Of a stretch of 64,000 nt of DNA, positions 50,353 to 61,376 are shown piece after piece. Below the pieces are notes generated by a model. The model ran no database searches. It saw only the letters and a program-made list of their open reading frames with translations, and had not been told where the DNA came from. Origin of the DNA: Pleodorina starrii. Taxonomy: Eukaryota > Chlorophyta > Chlorophyceae > Chlamydomonadales > Volvocaceae. Position 1 is the stretch's first letter. Each line of letters starts with the position of its first letter. A program made the translations under genes and the position numbers. The stretch lies in contig BRXU01000020.1 of the NCBI GenBank assembly GCA_030267565.1, forward strand, positions 1,117,001-1,181,000. Direction: 5' to 3'.

Positions 50353-51957
50353 ATGCTGCAGCAGCTGGTCTGGCAACCTATACCGGAAATGCAGCTGTAC
50401 GACATACCCAGTCCGGCCAGCGCGCCCCTTGACGGATAACCGTTGTGGGGGGACGCATGTTACCAGCCATTTTGGCTCGTACACATGTAATGCCTCATGC
50501 CTCAGCCACATCTCAACCATTCCTTTCAACCCACGGCGGCTCCTGCTGGCCCAGCAGCCCCGAGGACGGAGCAACGGCGCCAGCTTCCGTCAACGAAGCA
50601 CCCACCCCCCGTACATACACGTGCCGCAGTACTCTTCTAATCCAGGATCGACATCTGGAACCCACTGTAACAACCACAACACACAGATGTACGGTAATGG
50701 CACGGTTCTGGTACCGGTTCACGGGTATCCACGGGTGTCCAGATGTCCGGGTCCGTTCGCTCGAACACTCGTACACCTGCTCTGCCTGCGGAACACTTGC
50801 CACTTGCGGAGTCTGGAATGTGCTTGCTTGCTTACTTGTCCCCGCCGGCAATGGCAGACAGGCAGGTTGGGCAAATCCGGGCTCTTACCTTCATCTCCGT
50901 TCATAAAAATCACGCGCCTGCGCCACACCACACCACACCGCAACACAGCGTCTCGTATCGAACACACACCTGCGTGCCACACCGCTCGCAACATGCCGCC
51001 TCCGTCTCCTGCTTCTTAACCGGTCCAGGATTCCCCACCCGCGGCCCGCGACCTTATCAGCTTCACACCCGCCCCTTGTTGTGTAAATGTGTACCATCCG
51101 CGAGAGTGAGGAGAATGAGCCGGGTGAAGTGAAGTGAAGTGACGCTTCCACTGCAATTCCACTGGCGGTTTCGTCGACGACAGCGAGGCGACCGAGCGAA
51201 CGAGCGACCGATCGAGCCGAGTCGAGTGTACAGCAGAAGGATGGGATCGAGCGAGTGTCGGTGAGCGCCAACTACCGTAACTAACAACTGAGTAACCGAG
51301 ATCGACAAATAAACCGAACACCTACCGTGGAATAGGAATACAAGGAGAAGTGATGGAACGAACAACCAACCAACCAACATACCCACCCAAACAAACACCT
51401 CCCACATACACGCCCAGCCAGCTAGCTACCGGTAGGTAATGTCCTCCGCGCGACCTCCCGAAACGTCCCACTGCCCACTGCCCAACCTCCTCCCAACCGT
51501 CGCCTCGTAGCATTTACGCTCCATCGCTGCCGTATTCATGATCTATCTCGTCATCATCCATCCATGCATTCATTCATTTATCCATTCATTCATTTCATTT
51601 CGGAATCGCATGGGTCTCCGGTCCACTTCCCTTCCCTCACCTTGCGCGCTCCCCTCCGCCTCTTCCCCCCCTCAAGCTAGCTGCAGCCACCCTGCATAGC
51701 CCCTGCCGTTCCCAGACGCCTGGACCGCTGCTGCTGATGATGATGCTGTCGTACGTCCCTGCTGCAGTACGCCCTCGCCTCCCCACCCCGCGATTTTCTC
51801 CTATCCACAGCCCGCGGGAGACGGCCGCAAATGGGGGGCCACCGCTGCAGCCGCCGCCGGGCTGAAAACCCTAAAAACCCTAAAACCCCGCAAGGTGCGA
51901 CTGGGCTCTGGCGTCTTCACAGGGCGGCCGCCGCCGTGACGGACGCCGCCGCCGCTT
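50353..51957. other. Intergenic region; no confident gene
   Basis: It lies between tRNA-Leu and the bestrophin stop. Minus-strand pieces such as EAACCERCGTQ (about 50970-51040) and EEYCGTCMYG (about 50600-50650) end at donor-like sites, but I could not join them in phase, and one borders a motif (CTGGAACCCACTG) that recurs elsewhere. Plain CCCTAAAA telomere-type runs occur near 51863-51886. ATTCATTC-type short repeats are at 51560-51600. Confidence 0.4.
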
Positions 51958-54900
51958 CTATGATTCCGTCCCCGCCGCCGCCGCCGTCGCCGCCGCTGCG
52001 TCGTGGTCGGGGCTGAAGCCGAAGGGACGGGACAGTCGCCCCAAATCCTGCAGATTGTGGCGGTGGGGAGAGAGGGAGGGAGAGAGGGAGGGAGATGGAG
52101 AGGGTGGGAGGGAGAGGGAGGGAGAGGGAGTCAGGGAGTGATAAGCTCCTTTATATAAAAATGAGAGGGAGGGAGAGGGAAGGGAACGGTGGTGTGGGGG
52201 GCGTGGGCGTTGATGAATGAGAAGGTATCAGAGTGGGGGTGAGTGGGTGGGTGGGTGGGTGAGTAGGTGGGTGGGTGGGTGAGTGGGTGGGTGGGTGGGT
52301 GAGTGAGTAGGTGGGTGGGTGGGTGAGTAGGTGGGTGGGTGGGTGAGTGGGTGAGTGGGTGGGTGGGTGGGTGAGTGAGTAGGTGGGTGGGTGAGTGAGT
52401 AAGTGGGTGGGTGATCCTCTGATGGGAGAGGGGGCGGGCGCAGCCATCTCCAGCGGGGTTGGAGGTGTGTAGACTGTGTACGACTGTGTGTCGTACACGT
52501 GGCCCCTGCGGGCCTCCTGGCCCACCTTGAGCCGCACTCCGCACCCACCCATTGGCAGTGGGGGTGGGGCTGGGGGGGGGTCTGGAACCGATTGACTTCA
52601 ACCCCGAGCCCCGAGCCCCGAGCCCCGAGCCCCGAACCCCGGAGCTCCAGCTTCAACGGTATTGTTCTATAGCTCCCGCATAGCTCTCTCCTCCCCCAAC
52701 CCTTCCTCCTCCAAACCCCCCATCCCCTCCCCCCTCCCACACCCGGGGGGGTGGAGAAGTCCACTCGCCCACCTTGCTCTCCCGCAACATTGCGTTGACG
52801 ATGTTCTCCAACTTGTTGACCAGCTTCTCGAGCGCCAGGATGCTGTACATTGTCGTACAGGTGGTACATACGGCACCGTACGGATGCATGCATGCGCACA
52901 CACACGCACAAACACACACACACACACACACACGAACACACAGGGCAGGAGGGAGGCAGCGGTTCGTACCATACAGGAAAAGAGCGTGTGGGGGCGGGGG
53001 GGGGGCGCGTGCGTGTTTCTGTACGGCACAGGGGTTTGGGTTTTAGCGCCCCCGGGTGCTTTCCCCGCCCGCCCCCTAACCCCTCAGATACCGCCTGCCG
53101 GGTTTTGTCCTTTCAAAGGCGGGAATCCCGTCGGATGCCGGCACGAGCACCTCGGCGCCTTCCGTGGAGACAATCCGACGGGTCGTCCCAACCACCCAAC
53201 CACCCATCAGCCCCATAAGGCACCCATCCCGCCCCCCCCCCCACCACCACCACCACCACACACACCCCACCACCACCACCACCTCCAAGCCTCCTTAAGG
53301 CACTCGTTCCACCCCCTCCCTCCCTCCCTTCCCCCCTCCCACCCGCGGCCCCCCTTTGGTGCATTCCTTCCAGACCTTTAAGGGGGGTAAACACAAGATG
53401 GTCGGGTGGGAGACCTGACTTCGGAGTCTCTGACCCCCTCTCCTTCCCTCCCCTCCCGCCCCTCCCCTCCTGCCCCTGCCCACCACCACCACCACCACCA
53501 AGCTCATGTTGAATCCTGGATCCTGGATTCTAAATGGATTCTAAATGGATTCTGGATTGTTCTAAGCTGATTCTCACCTGAAGGGCTCCTGGGGTGGGTT
53601 GTGGTGGGGGCGGTGTTGGAGCGGGGATGGGTGGGAAGGGGGAGACGAAGGGGGGGGGCGCCCGAGATGGCGATGGAGGAGCGGGAGGGGGTGGCGTGGT
53701 GTCAATGGTGCTGGTCGGGTTGGGTTGGGTTGGGTTGGGTGGTGGATTGGGTTGGGTTGGGTTGGGTTGGGTTGGGTTGGGTTGGGTTGGGTTGGGTTGG
53801 GTGGAAAGAGACCATTCAGACGGGCTATGTGACGGACACACGGACACGGACACACGCCCCCTGAGCCCTGAGCCCAGCTCAACCCCCAAGGGCCCCTCCC
53901 CCCCGGCCCTGAAGATCCAGTCGATCTTCAGACTACAACGTCCGCAGGGCCTTTTGTTTCTTTCTTGCAAATTCACTCTTCAAACTCCCCCCGGCGACAC
54001 CCCACCTCACCCCCACCCCCTCACCTCGATGTACACTCCGATCTCTTCAATGCCCAAAAGTACGAACGCCACCAGGGCGGCGATGGGGATCTGCGGGAGG
54101 CAGGGGGGGAGGGGGGAGCGTGTGTATTGCGTGTGTGTATGTTGCATGTGGGGGTGTGTTTGTGTCGGGGGGGGGAGGAGGTTTGTCAGGAGAAGGGTTA
54201 GAGGACACATTTCAAAGACACCGGCTGACTGACTGACTTGCCGCCGCTGCCCCGATACCGCTACCGCAACCCCCACACCCCCCTCCTCCACCCCCTCCTC
54301 CCCCCAAGACCCACCGAACTCCAGCCACGCCTCCACCCCTACCTCCACCATCGCCGGTCCGCTACCCCTACCCCTATCGCCACCGCAAAACCCTAAAACA
54401 ACCCTAAAACCCCGCACCCACCATCGCTGGTCCGCAGTAGCTCCAAAGGCTGAAGGGCAGACAGACCAGCCAGGCCATGAGGAAGCGGGCCGTGTGGCGG
54501 GTGTACGACAGGGGTATGGGGGTGTTGAGGATGCGCTCACAGGCGGATACGGCATCCGTCAATCGGGATACGTTCTCGTCCATTCGGATGACCAGCTCCT
54601 GCGTGAGTGTGTGCGTGTGTGTGCGTGTGTGTGTATGTGTGTGTTTTGGGGGGTGGATGTGAGGGGAGAGGACGGGGGGAGGAGGGGGTAAAAAAAGATA
54701 CCGCAGCGGAGACGGAGACGGCGTTAGCGAACGGACCCCGGGAGGAGGGGGGGGACGAAAGGGGGTGGGTGGGAGGGTAGAGTACAACAGTCCGAAAGAG
54801 CAAAGAGGCCGACAAACCCCGAGATACGATCTAGTAGTAGTGGTCATGTGGTCTGCCCCCCCCCCTCGCACCTGCGGCAGCCCTGCCGTACGGATTATCC

Positions 54901-57900
54901 ACGTGATCATCTGCGGGGGGGGGATGATGAGTCAGAGGGTCAGAGGGTCAGAGGGTCGAGGGCTGACAGACGACGTGCAGCCGAGACACGCAGAGACACG
55001 TGCACACACACACACTGCGCGACTGCTGTTTGTGCGGACGAAGGGCCCAGCTGCCGTATAAGGCAGGCTGTGAGCTCAAGCCTTTGGGGAGCCGCTGCGC
55101 CGTACACCCGTATATGGGGTGTATGACGCAGCCAGCTCTGCGTCGAGCAGGAGGGGGTAGCGGCCCCTCACGCCCTTCTCCCACCGCAAGGGGGAGAGTG
55201 CTTAGGCGGTCTTTCCGTCGGGGCTGGGTTAGCAGCCCCTGGCCAGCGTCAGGGCCCGGTCAGATACTGTAACGACACACACACACACACACACACAGAC
55301 ACAGACACAGACACATGCACAGAGACATACATAGAGACATACACAAGGTCCCCAAACCCGCTTCAACACACAGCGATCCATCCCCACCGCAACCCACCCC
55401 CACGCCCCACACCGCCCACACGACTTGTAGTGCCCTTACACCACCTGCCGTTACACGCCAACCCCAACCCCAACCCCAACCCAGCCCCAACCTGAAGGCA
55501 GAAGCTGGGCGGGTGGACGGAGGAGGTGACGGCCGCCACCTCCTGAGGGCGGGGGGGGGGGTGGGTGGGGTGGTGGTAGGGGGGGTGGTAGAGAAGAACG
55601 ACGAGGGCGAGTGGGTGGGTGGGTGGGTGGGTGGGTGGGTAGATGGGGGGAACTGGCAGGGCGCCGTGCGCCGGCCGGGTGGGAGAGTGTCCCTTCCTCC
55701 CTTTCCCCCCCCCAAAGACACGCACACACACACACCCTATACACACACGCACCTGCGGCTGCAGCACTCCCCTCAGCTCATCCTGCAGTGTTGGCAGTTT
55801 TGTTGTTGGCAGTTGTGATGTTGGCAGTAGCGGTGTTGGCAGTTGTGATGTTGGCAGCAGCGGTGTTGGCAGTTGTGATGTTGGCAGCAGCGGTGTTGGC
55901 AGTAGCGGTGTTGGCAGTAGCAGTAGTAGCAGCATTGACAGCATTCAAAGTAGAAACCATAGGATAGCAACGACAGCAACAACAGCAGCGACAGAGTAAC
56001 AACAACGGTAACACCAGCAGCAGCAGCTACCACCCCCCCCACACACACACTCCCTAACTGCCAACTGCCAACTCCCAACCCCCACCTGTAGCCTGTGTTC
56101 CTCCCTCAGGTGGCACATGGTGGTCCTCCCTAGAGCCACCAACCACCGGCCCAACCGCTGACGACCGTCCTCGTCGTCCGGACGGAACCAGGCAAAACCC
56201 TGGACGGGTGTGTGTAGGGGGGGTGGGGGTGGGGGGGAGGAGGTGGGGGGCGGGGGTTTTAGGGTTTTAGGGTTGGCGGCGGGGTCAGGAATATAACCCT
56301 GCTGATGGGGGGCAGCAGCAGCAGCGCCGCAGGCGGAGACAGAGGCGGAGGAAGATGAGGAGGCGGAGGGAGAGGCCAGGGAGGGGAGGCACAGCCCCCC
56401 TTCATTGAGCGGTTGGCCAGTGCGCTGCAGCGAGCCCCAGTTCCCCACATCCAATCCACTCCGTTCAGGCGCCAACCCCCGTCACCACCACCTGTCTCGC
56501 AATGTTCCCTCCCCCTCACCCCTCCCCTCCCTCCCTTCCCCCACTGCCCCCCCCCTCCCCCCCTGCCTCCCCTCCCCCCCACCTGTCTCGCCACGTCCCT
56601 GCTGACGGTGGTTATGGATCCGAAGCTCCGTCGGCCCTCATCCCAGCGGCTGTAGCTGGCATTGGTGCGGAACACCTGAGGGGGAGAGAAAGAGGGAGGG
56701 AGGGAGGGATGGGAAGATTGGGGAGGGATGGGGGGGAGAGATCGGGGGGAGGGAGGGAGCGGGATGGGGGGGAGGGAGGGGGGAGAGGGGGGAAAAGGGG
56801 GTTGTTCCGGAAGTGAATTGCGGAGGTGGGGGGGGGAGAGAGCACGTTCCTTCCCCCTCCCCTCCCCCTTCCCCTTCACCCTCCATCCGACTAATTTTCT
56901 AACCCTCATTCCCACCCTCACTCTCACTCTCAACTCTAATCGGATTGCCTCCCTCCCCCTTCCCCCCTTTATATCGGACTGTCCTCCTCTCGCTCGCCCC
57001 CCACCCACCCACCCATCCTCCCTCTCTCCACCCAACCTCTCTCAACCACCACACACACCCCGTGCCCCCCCAAACGCCCCCTACCCAAACGCCCCCCGAC
57101 CCTGACCCACCAGCAGCAGTGACAACGCAATGCTGGTCAGCTGCACCGGCTCAATGGCGATTTGCGGCAGAGGGGGCACCCAGCCGGGGAGGAGACTGGC
57201 GGCGTGGGCCAGGTTGAGAGCGGCGACCACTGGTGGGGGTGTGTGTTGGGTGTTGGGTGGGCGTTTGTTTGGGGGGCCGTGTTTGGGAGGGAGGGGGGGA
57301 AGGAGGGGGAGGGTGGGGGGCAGGGTGTTGTAGGTGGGTCATAAACGTCGTGGGAAAATTGGTACTGGTTGCAGCAACCTAGATGGGCCCCTAGATGGCT
57401 ATCGAGTCCATAAGCGGGTGAGGAGGGCGAGGAGGGTGAGGGTGAGGGCGAGGCGGGTGGGTGCGAATAAGGCCTGGCCGTGAATTTCACCCTAGTCGGT
57501 CACTGGGACCTCACTTTTCTCACATACATACACGCACACACACGTGCCCCATAGCCCCATCCCCGCGCGTGTTCCTGCAGTCGTACATGCCGTACAGGTC
57601 CAGTAGTACAGGTCCTCCTACCTGCCGTGAAGGCCGTGACGAACAGCACGGGCGCCGCAATGCCGCGTACGATGCCCGACCTGCCGAACATACAGCGTGC
57701 CGTGAGATAACGGCGGGCAGGGCAGGGCAGAGGGGTCGTTGGGCTCCAGGGGGGGGAGGGGGCTAACGTCGTCTCCACCCTACGGAGCGCTCCGGCGACT
57801 TCCTTCTCCCGCCCCCTCTCTCCCCCCCCCATCTGGGCTCCCGCCTATCCGTGGAACCCCCCCTCCAACACTCTCACTCTCACTCATCACACTCATTACT

Positions 57901-59101
57901 CATCACACTCATTACTCATCACGCTCCCACTCATCACGCTCCCACTCATCACACTCCCACTCATCACACTCCCACTCATCACACTCTCACTCTCACTCAT
58001 CACACTCATTACTCATCACGCTCCCACTCATCACACTCCCACTCATCACACTCCCACTCATCACTCATCACACTCATTACTCATCACGCTCCCACTCATC
58101 ACACTCCCACTCATCACACTCCCACTCATCACACTCTCACTCTCACTCATCACACTCATTACTCATCACGCTCCCACTCATCACACTCCCACTCATCACT
58201 CATCACACTCATTACTCATCACGCTCCCACTCATCACACTCCCACTCATCACTCATCACACTCATTACTCATCACGCTCCCACTCATCACACTCCCACTC
58301 ATCACACTCCCACTCATCACTCATCACACTCATTACTCATCACGCTCCCACTCATCACACTCCCACTCATCACACTCCCACTCATCACACTCCCACTCCT
58401 CTTCATCACTCGCTCATCACTCACTCTGAGAGGGTCTTGAGGTGGTACAGGTAGCGGTTGCCGCTGCGGTGCCGCTTCCAGTCGTCGAATGTAAAGGTCT
58501 GAAAGACACGGGGGGGCAGAGGGGGGCGCAGAGGAGAGGAGCAGAGGAAAGGAGCGGAGCGGAGCGGAGCGGAGCGGCGAAGACCGGGGGGGCGGGTTGG
58601 TGGGGGGCGGGTCGGTAGGCGGTGAGGTGAGAGAAAGCGAGCGGGTGGGCGGGTCGGTGGGTGAGCGGGCGAGCGTGTGCGTGGGGGGTGGGGGTGGGGG
58701 GTATCCACGTATAGGCCGGAGCCCGTGAACGGTAACGTAACAAAAGAATTCCGGGGGTGGGGGGGGGGATGGCGGGGCTCCCACGCAGGAGGCCCTGGTG
58801 GGGAGACCCGCAGGAGCGAGGAGGTCTCGCCCTCTTTTCCCACCCCCCAAGCAAGAGCGCGAGCGGCCAGTCAAAAGGAAAAGCGGCCGTGCCCCCCCCC
58901 CAGGGAATGCCGCTTGAGATAGAATAGAGCATTTGCCAACGGGACAAGGCAACGGTGCACACAGCGCTTGTTGGGGTGGGCGACGGGCTTGCGGGCGTCG
59001 CAGGGGTGCCGATGCGGCGGCGAGGACCGTCGCGACGCGACGGGTACGGCAGTGCGCAGAGCAAGGGAGCTGATTTTACGAGGTACCTGGATCAATACCA
59101 T
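51958..59101 (-). CDS. Bestrophin-family anion channel (algal BST / plant VCCN type), about 15 exons
   Basis: Bestrophins are pentameric anion channels; algal members in thylakoids are linked to bicarbonate or chloride flux. Firm exons: 58498-58425, 57680-57622, 57229-57111, 56675-56583, 56199-56086, 55782-55753, 55542-55492, 54910-54872, 54598-54422, 54090-54025, 53588-53578 (11 nt), 52842-52773, 52047-51958 (stop). Motifs: FTFDDWKRHRSGNRYLYHL, GIVRGIAAPVLFVTAFTA, IEPVQLTSIALSLLL, VFRTNASYSRWDEGRRSFG, RMDENVSRLTDAVSACERIL, NTPIPLSYTRHTARFL, VLLGIEEIGVYIEEPFSI, LEKLVNKLENIVNAML. The start is tentative: exon 59101-58961 gives a transit-peptide-like MVLIQVPRKISSLALR and joins in phase, which would suit plastid targeting. 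Whether a small exon near 52499-52525 (EARRGH) is included before the last exon is unresolved. The gene is ~390 aa in this model. Confidence 0.9.
52228..52420 (+). repeat. GGGTGGGTGAGT-type minisatellite
   Basis: Runs of GGGT separated by GAGT or GAGTAGGT, in the last bestrophin intron region. Confidence 0.9.
53717..53803 (+). repeat. (GGGTT)n pentanucleotide repeat
   Basis: About 17 copies of GGGTT with one interruption (GGGTGGTGGATT), in bestrophin intron 53589-54024. Confidence 0.95.
53928..53993 (-). repeat. Dispersed intronic repeat, family C (copy 3)
   Basis: Reverse copy in a bestrophin intron, reading ACTACAACGTCCGCAGGGCC then TTGCAAATTCACTCTTCAA. It matches 21799-21861 along the whole core. 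Confidence 0.85.
54689..54739 (+). mobile_element. Family B element with 12-bp direct repeats
   Basis: A 51-bp segment in a bestrophin intron. It is flanked by GGGAGGAGGGGG at 54677-54688 and 54740-54751. Confidence 0.75.
55017..55280 (+). mobile_element. Second copy of the LINE 3' end, 264 bp
   Basis: Collinear, without length difference, with 34573-34836: it starts GCGCGACTGCTGTTTGTGCG and ends TACTGTAACG. It lies in bestrophin intron 54911-55491, with (CA)n on both sides. It is severely 5'-truncated. Confidence 0.85.
55795..55928 (+). repeat. 15-bp minisatellite
   Basis: About nine copies alternating TTGGCAGTTGTGATG and TTGGCAGCAGCGGTG, in bestrophin intron 55783-56085. Confidence 0.9.
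57872..58425 (+). repeat. CTCATCACACTCCCA-type minisatellite
   Basis: Some 35 units of about 15 bp, with variants CTCATCACGCTCCCA and CTCATTACTCATCAC arranged in higher-order blocks. It fills the bestrophin intron up to the donor of exon 58498-58425. Confidence 0.92.
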
Positions 59102-59432
59102 CCCGATCGAAATTGGAGCACCGTTCCCTAGCTGAATCCGGAATGACAGCTGCGGCCGACGCCATGGCAAAATTGTAGTAGCCCTTCACCCCGAGACGCA
59201 CCATGCGCCGAGCTTGCCGGCTATCTTCCTTGAATATGTCGAAATTAACCGTGTCGCGATAGTTTTCGTACAGGCTGCGAGATACCCCTCCAGCTGCAGC
59301 GACAGTCCGAAAGCCCGCATTTCTCGCGAGGCGCCGTGGGCTCAGTAGGGACATGCGTTTCAACCAGGAGCAGCTGCATGGAAAGCTGCGAGTGCTCATT
59401 TCCGACTTGAATGCCGGTTTCATGGATTCCAT
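59076..59432 (-). CDS. Hypothetical ORF, possible organelle-targeted protein or exon
   Basis: This minus-strand frame reads MSLLSPRRLARNAGFRTVAA from an internal ATG at 59354 (a presequence-like start), then SLYENYRDTVNFDIFKEDSR, RMVRLGVKGYYNFAMASAAA and a stop at 59078-59076. A donor-like CAG|GTACCT occurs at 59087. It resembles coding sequence by residue mix, but I do not recognise it. It overlaps the tentative first bestrophin exon in another frame, and a plus-strand ORF lies across its upstream end, so at most one reading is right. Confidence 0.35.
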   Translation of the reverse strand: MESMKPAFKSEMSTRSFPCSCSWLKRMSLLSPRRLARNAGFRTVAAAGGVSRSLYENYRDTVNFDIFKEDSRQARRMVRLGVKGYYNFAMASAAAVIPDSARERCSNFDRDGIDPGTS

Positions 59433-61376
59433 GGCCAGTACTCTTTATAGTGGGCGAGTTGCGCGACAAATGAAGCTTGTCGATTCCGAATGCGCAGCGT
59501 CAAAATGGCAGCGAAGGTGTTGGGGCTGCACACATATCGCCTTCATGCAGCGGTCTTTGCGTCGACAAGAGTTCGTTGCATCATGTACGACGGTCGTTGC
59601 ATCCACCGTGTCGATCGATGCCCAGAACCCCAGATTGCAAGATATATAGAAGCATCCAGGGAGCATCTTTGTTTAACAAATGGTGCAGGGCGTTTGTGCG
59701 GGCAACATGGCTTTTTATTACTTCCGGTCACGCCCTGGAAGCCCTAGCGGAGACATCGGCCTGAAACGCGCATCGGCCCCAATCAATACACGAAAAGGAC
59801 CAAAATGTAAGCGTATCGGGTAAAATGGCCGGTTCTGAGAACCAACCGCTGCTGCTCTAGACTTTAATCGTTCCCGCACCCAAACGCTACGAACGACCCC
59901 GGCGGTCGCATCTACGCGGTCTCCATGGAGGATTTATCTTCATGGGGGGTGACGTGAGGTGGGGTGGGGGGCCGAACCCCTCTGCTCCGCGGAGGACGGG
60001 AGAAGTGAAGACCTGCAGGCCCGGGGGGTTGAGGGCGCGAGGGCCCCTGTGCTCGCGCGAGACCTCCGCCGTCTGAGGCGCCTTGCTTGCCGGTCGTAAC
60101 ACATCACGATCAGGAGCGGATTACCGAGGCGGCGCCATTGCGGAGGAGGCCAGCGGAAGCCCAGTTTAACGTAAAGATAGAATCCTGTACGTAACACCCA
60201 GGAGCTAAAATCCAAACGCCGGTTGGCCTGCTCAAGCGTTTAGGGCGACGGACACGAACGGGCACGTTGGTGCTCAAAGTAGGCCAGTAGGCTCGCTGCG
60301 CCCCACAGGCGCGCTGCCAGTCCCCGGATCGCGCATCCACCGGGGCCGCTTAGCACCGTCTAGGGATGTGCAGTTCACGTGTCTGGCTCTGGCTTTCTTG
60401 GGTTGCATTATGGCCTTGCCTTGTACGAGTGCTTGTTAACGAAAATAGGCCTGGCGATACGAAAAGTAAGACGCCAAGCGTGCCGCGCTGTCCCAGCTGT
60501 CGTGCCTTTCCATGCCTTTTTGGGCGGAGAACAGCTGCCATTCCTTACGGTTGCATAATGTGCGAGTAAATGTTTTGTGAGGCAAGTGTTAAGGCAGCAG
60601 TGGCCATGGTGGTGGCACCAGAAGTCGGACGGGTCTGACAGGTTACGTAATGTTTCCGTAGACGACTGCCGGAAGCCGGATGCCGCTCATTCTCAGGCAT
60701 TTCCAGCATCGGGCATAACATCAGCCTTTCGTTGATCTTGGCTTCGGTGTCAGGATCCCACATTTCGTAGAGTGTGCCAGGGCGGGCGTAAGCGGACGTA
60801 ACAGCGCGTAATGCGTCATCTACGGTTGGCTTTATCGCCTGCTAAGCTTAGATTATGCGAAAAAGCTTCATATGCATGTTTTATCTCGGAGTGTATACAT
60901 GTTGAAGAGTCTGATGGCGGGTGTTACGGTGCTCTGTCAACCCTCTGTTGACAACCAACCGACCGAATTTGACGGAATGGAATCTGAAGCAAGGGAAGTG
61001 GACCGGCCGGAGCGTGAGGCTGAAGAGGCACTCCAACTACTAATCAGCAATTCCAGATCCCAGTTTAGGTGAGGTATTTGCCTCCAAGCTGCTGTATGTG
61101 TGACCACTTTTCGCGCTCAACTATGTTGGCTTACCCGGAGCAGAAGTGAACATTTACATTTGAGCGCATCACACTTATATGCTATTGGCAACTCTGTGCC
61201 ACCCCAGCAAGCAACTTGCGTGCGTGTGACAAGCCATCGTGCATGTTTCACCGGAGCCGCAGCCGAGGCAGCAGATCTCTCTTGTAAGCATTACAGCGCC
61301 CTGATCGGAGCTGCTCACTTCAGCCAGTCAAACCGCGACCAACTGTATTTGTACAACGCACCATTCAGATGTATAT
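59433..61376. other. Divergent upstream region of bestrophin and GT34 genes
   Basis: It contains the exon-like piece at 60647-60838 and a plus-strand ORF at 60872-61072 (MHVLSRSVYMLKSLMAGVTV, acidic EREAEEALQLL end) that stops next to a donor-like TTTAG|GTGAGG. Either could be an upstream exon of a neighbouring gene; neither could be tied in. The rest shows nothing recognisable. Confidence 0.35.
60647..60838 (-). CDS. Probable internal exon of an unrecognised minus-strand gene
   Basis: Bounded by an acceptor (TTAGCAG) and a donor (CATTAC|GTAACC), it is open for 64 codons: VDDALRAVTSAYARPGTLYE, MWDPDTEAKINERLMLCPML, EMPENERHPASG. The balanced, non-repetitive composition suggests real protein. 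Neighbouring exons were not found. An AT-richer codon mix sets it apart from the other genes. No function can be proposed. Confidence 0.35.

Noticed and set aside
50560..51050. Minus-strand Cys-rich pieces (CCERCGTQ; EEYCGTCMYG) as a zinc-finger gene
   Set aside because: The phases of the pieces do not fit without forcing donors, and one acceptor belongs to a recurring repeat motif.
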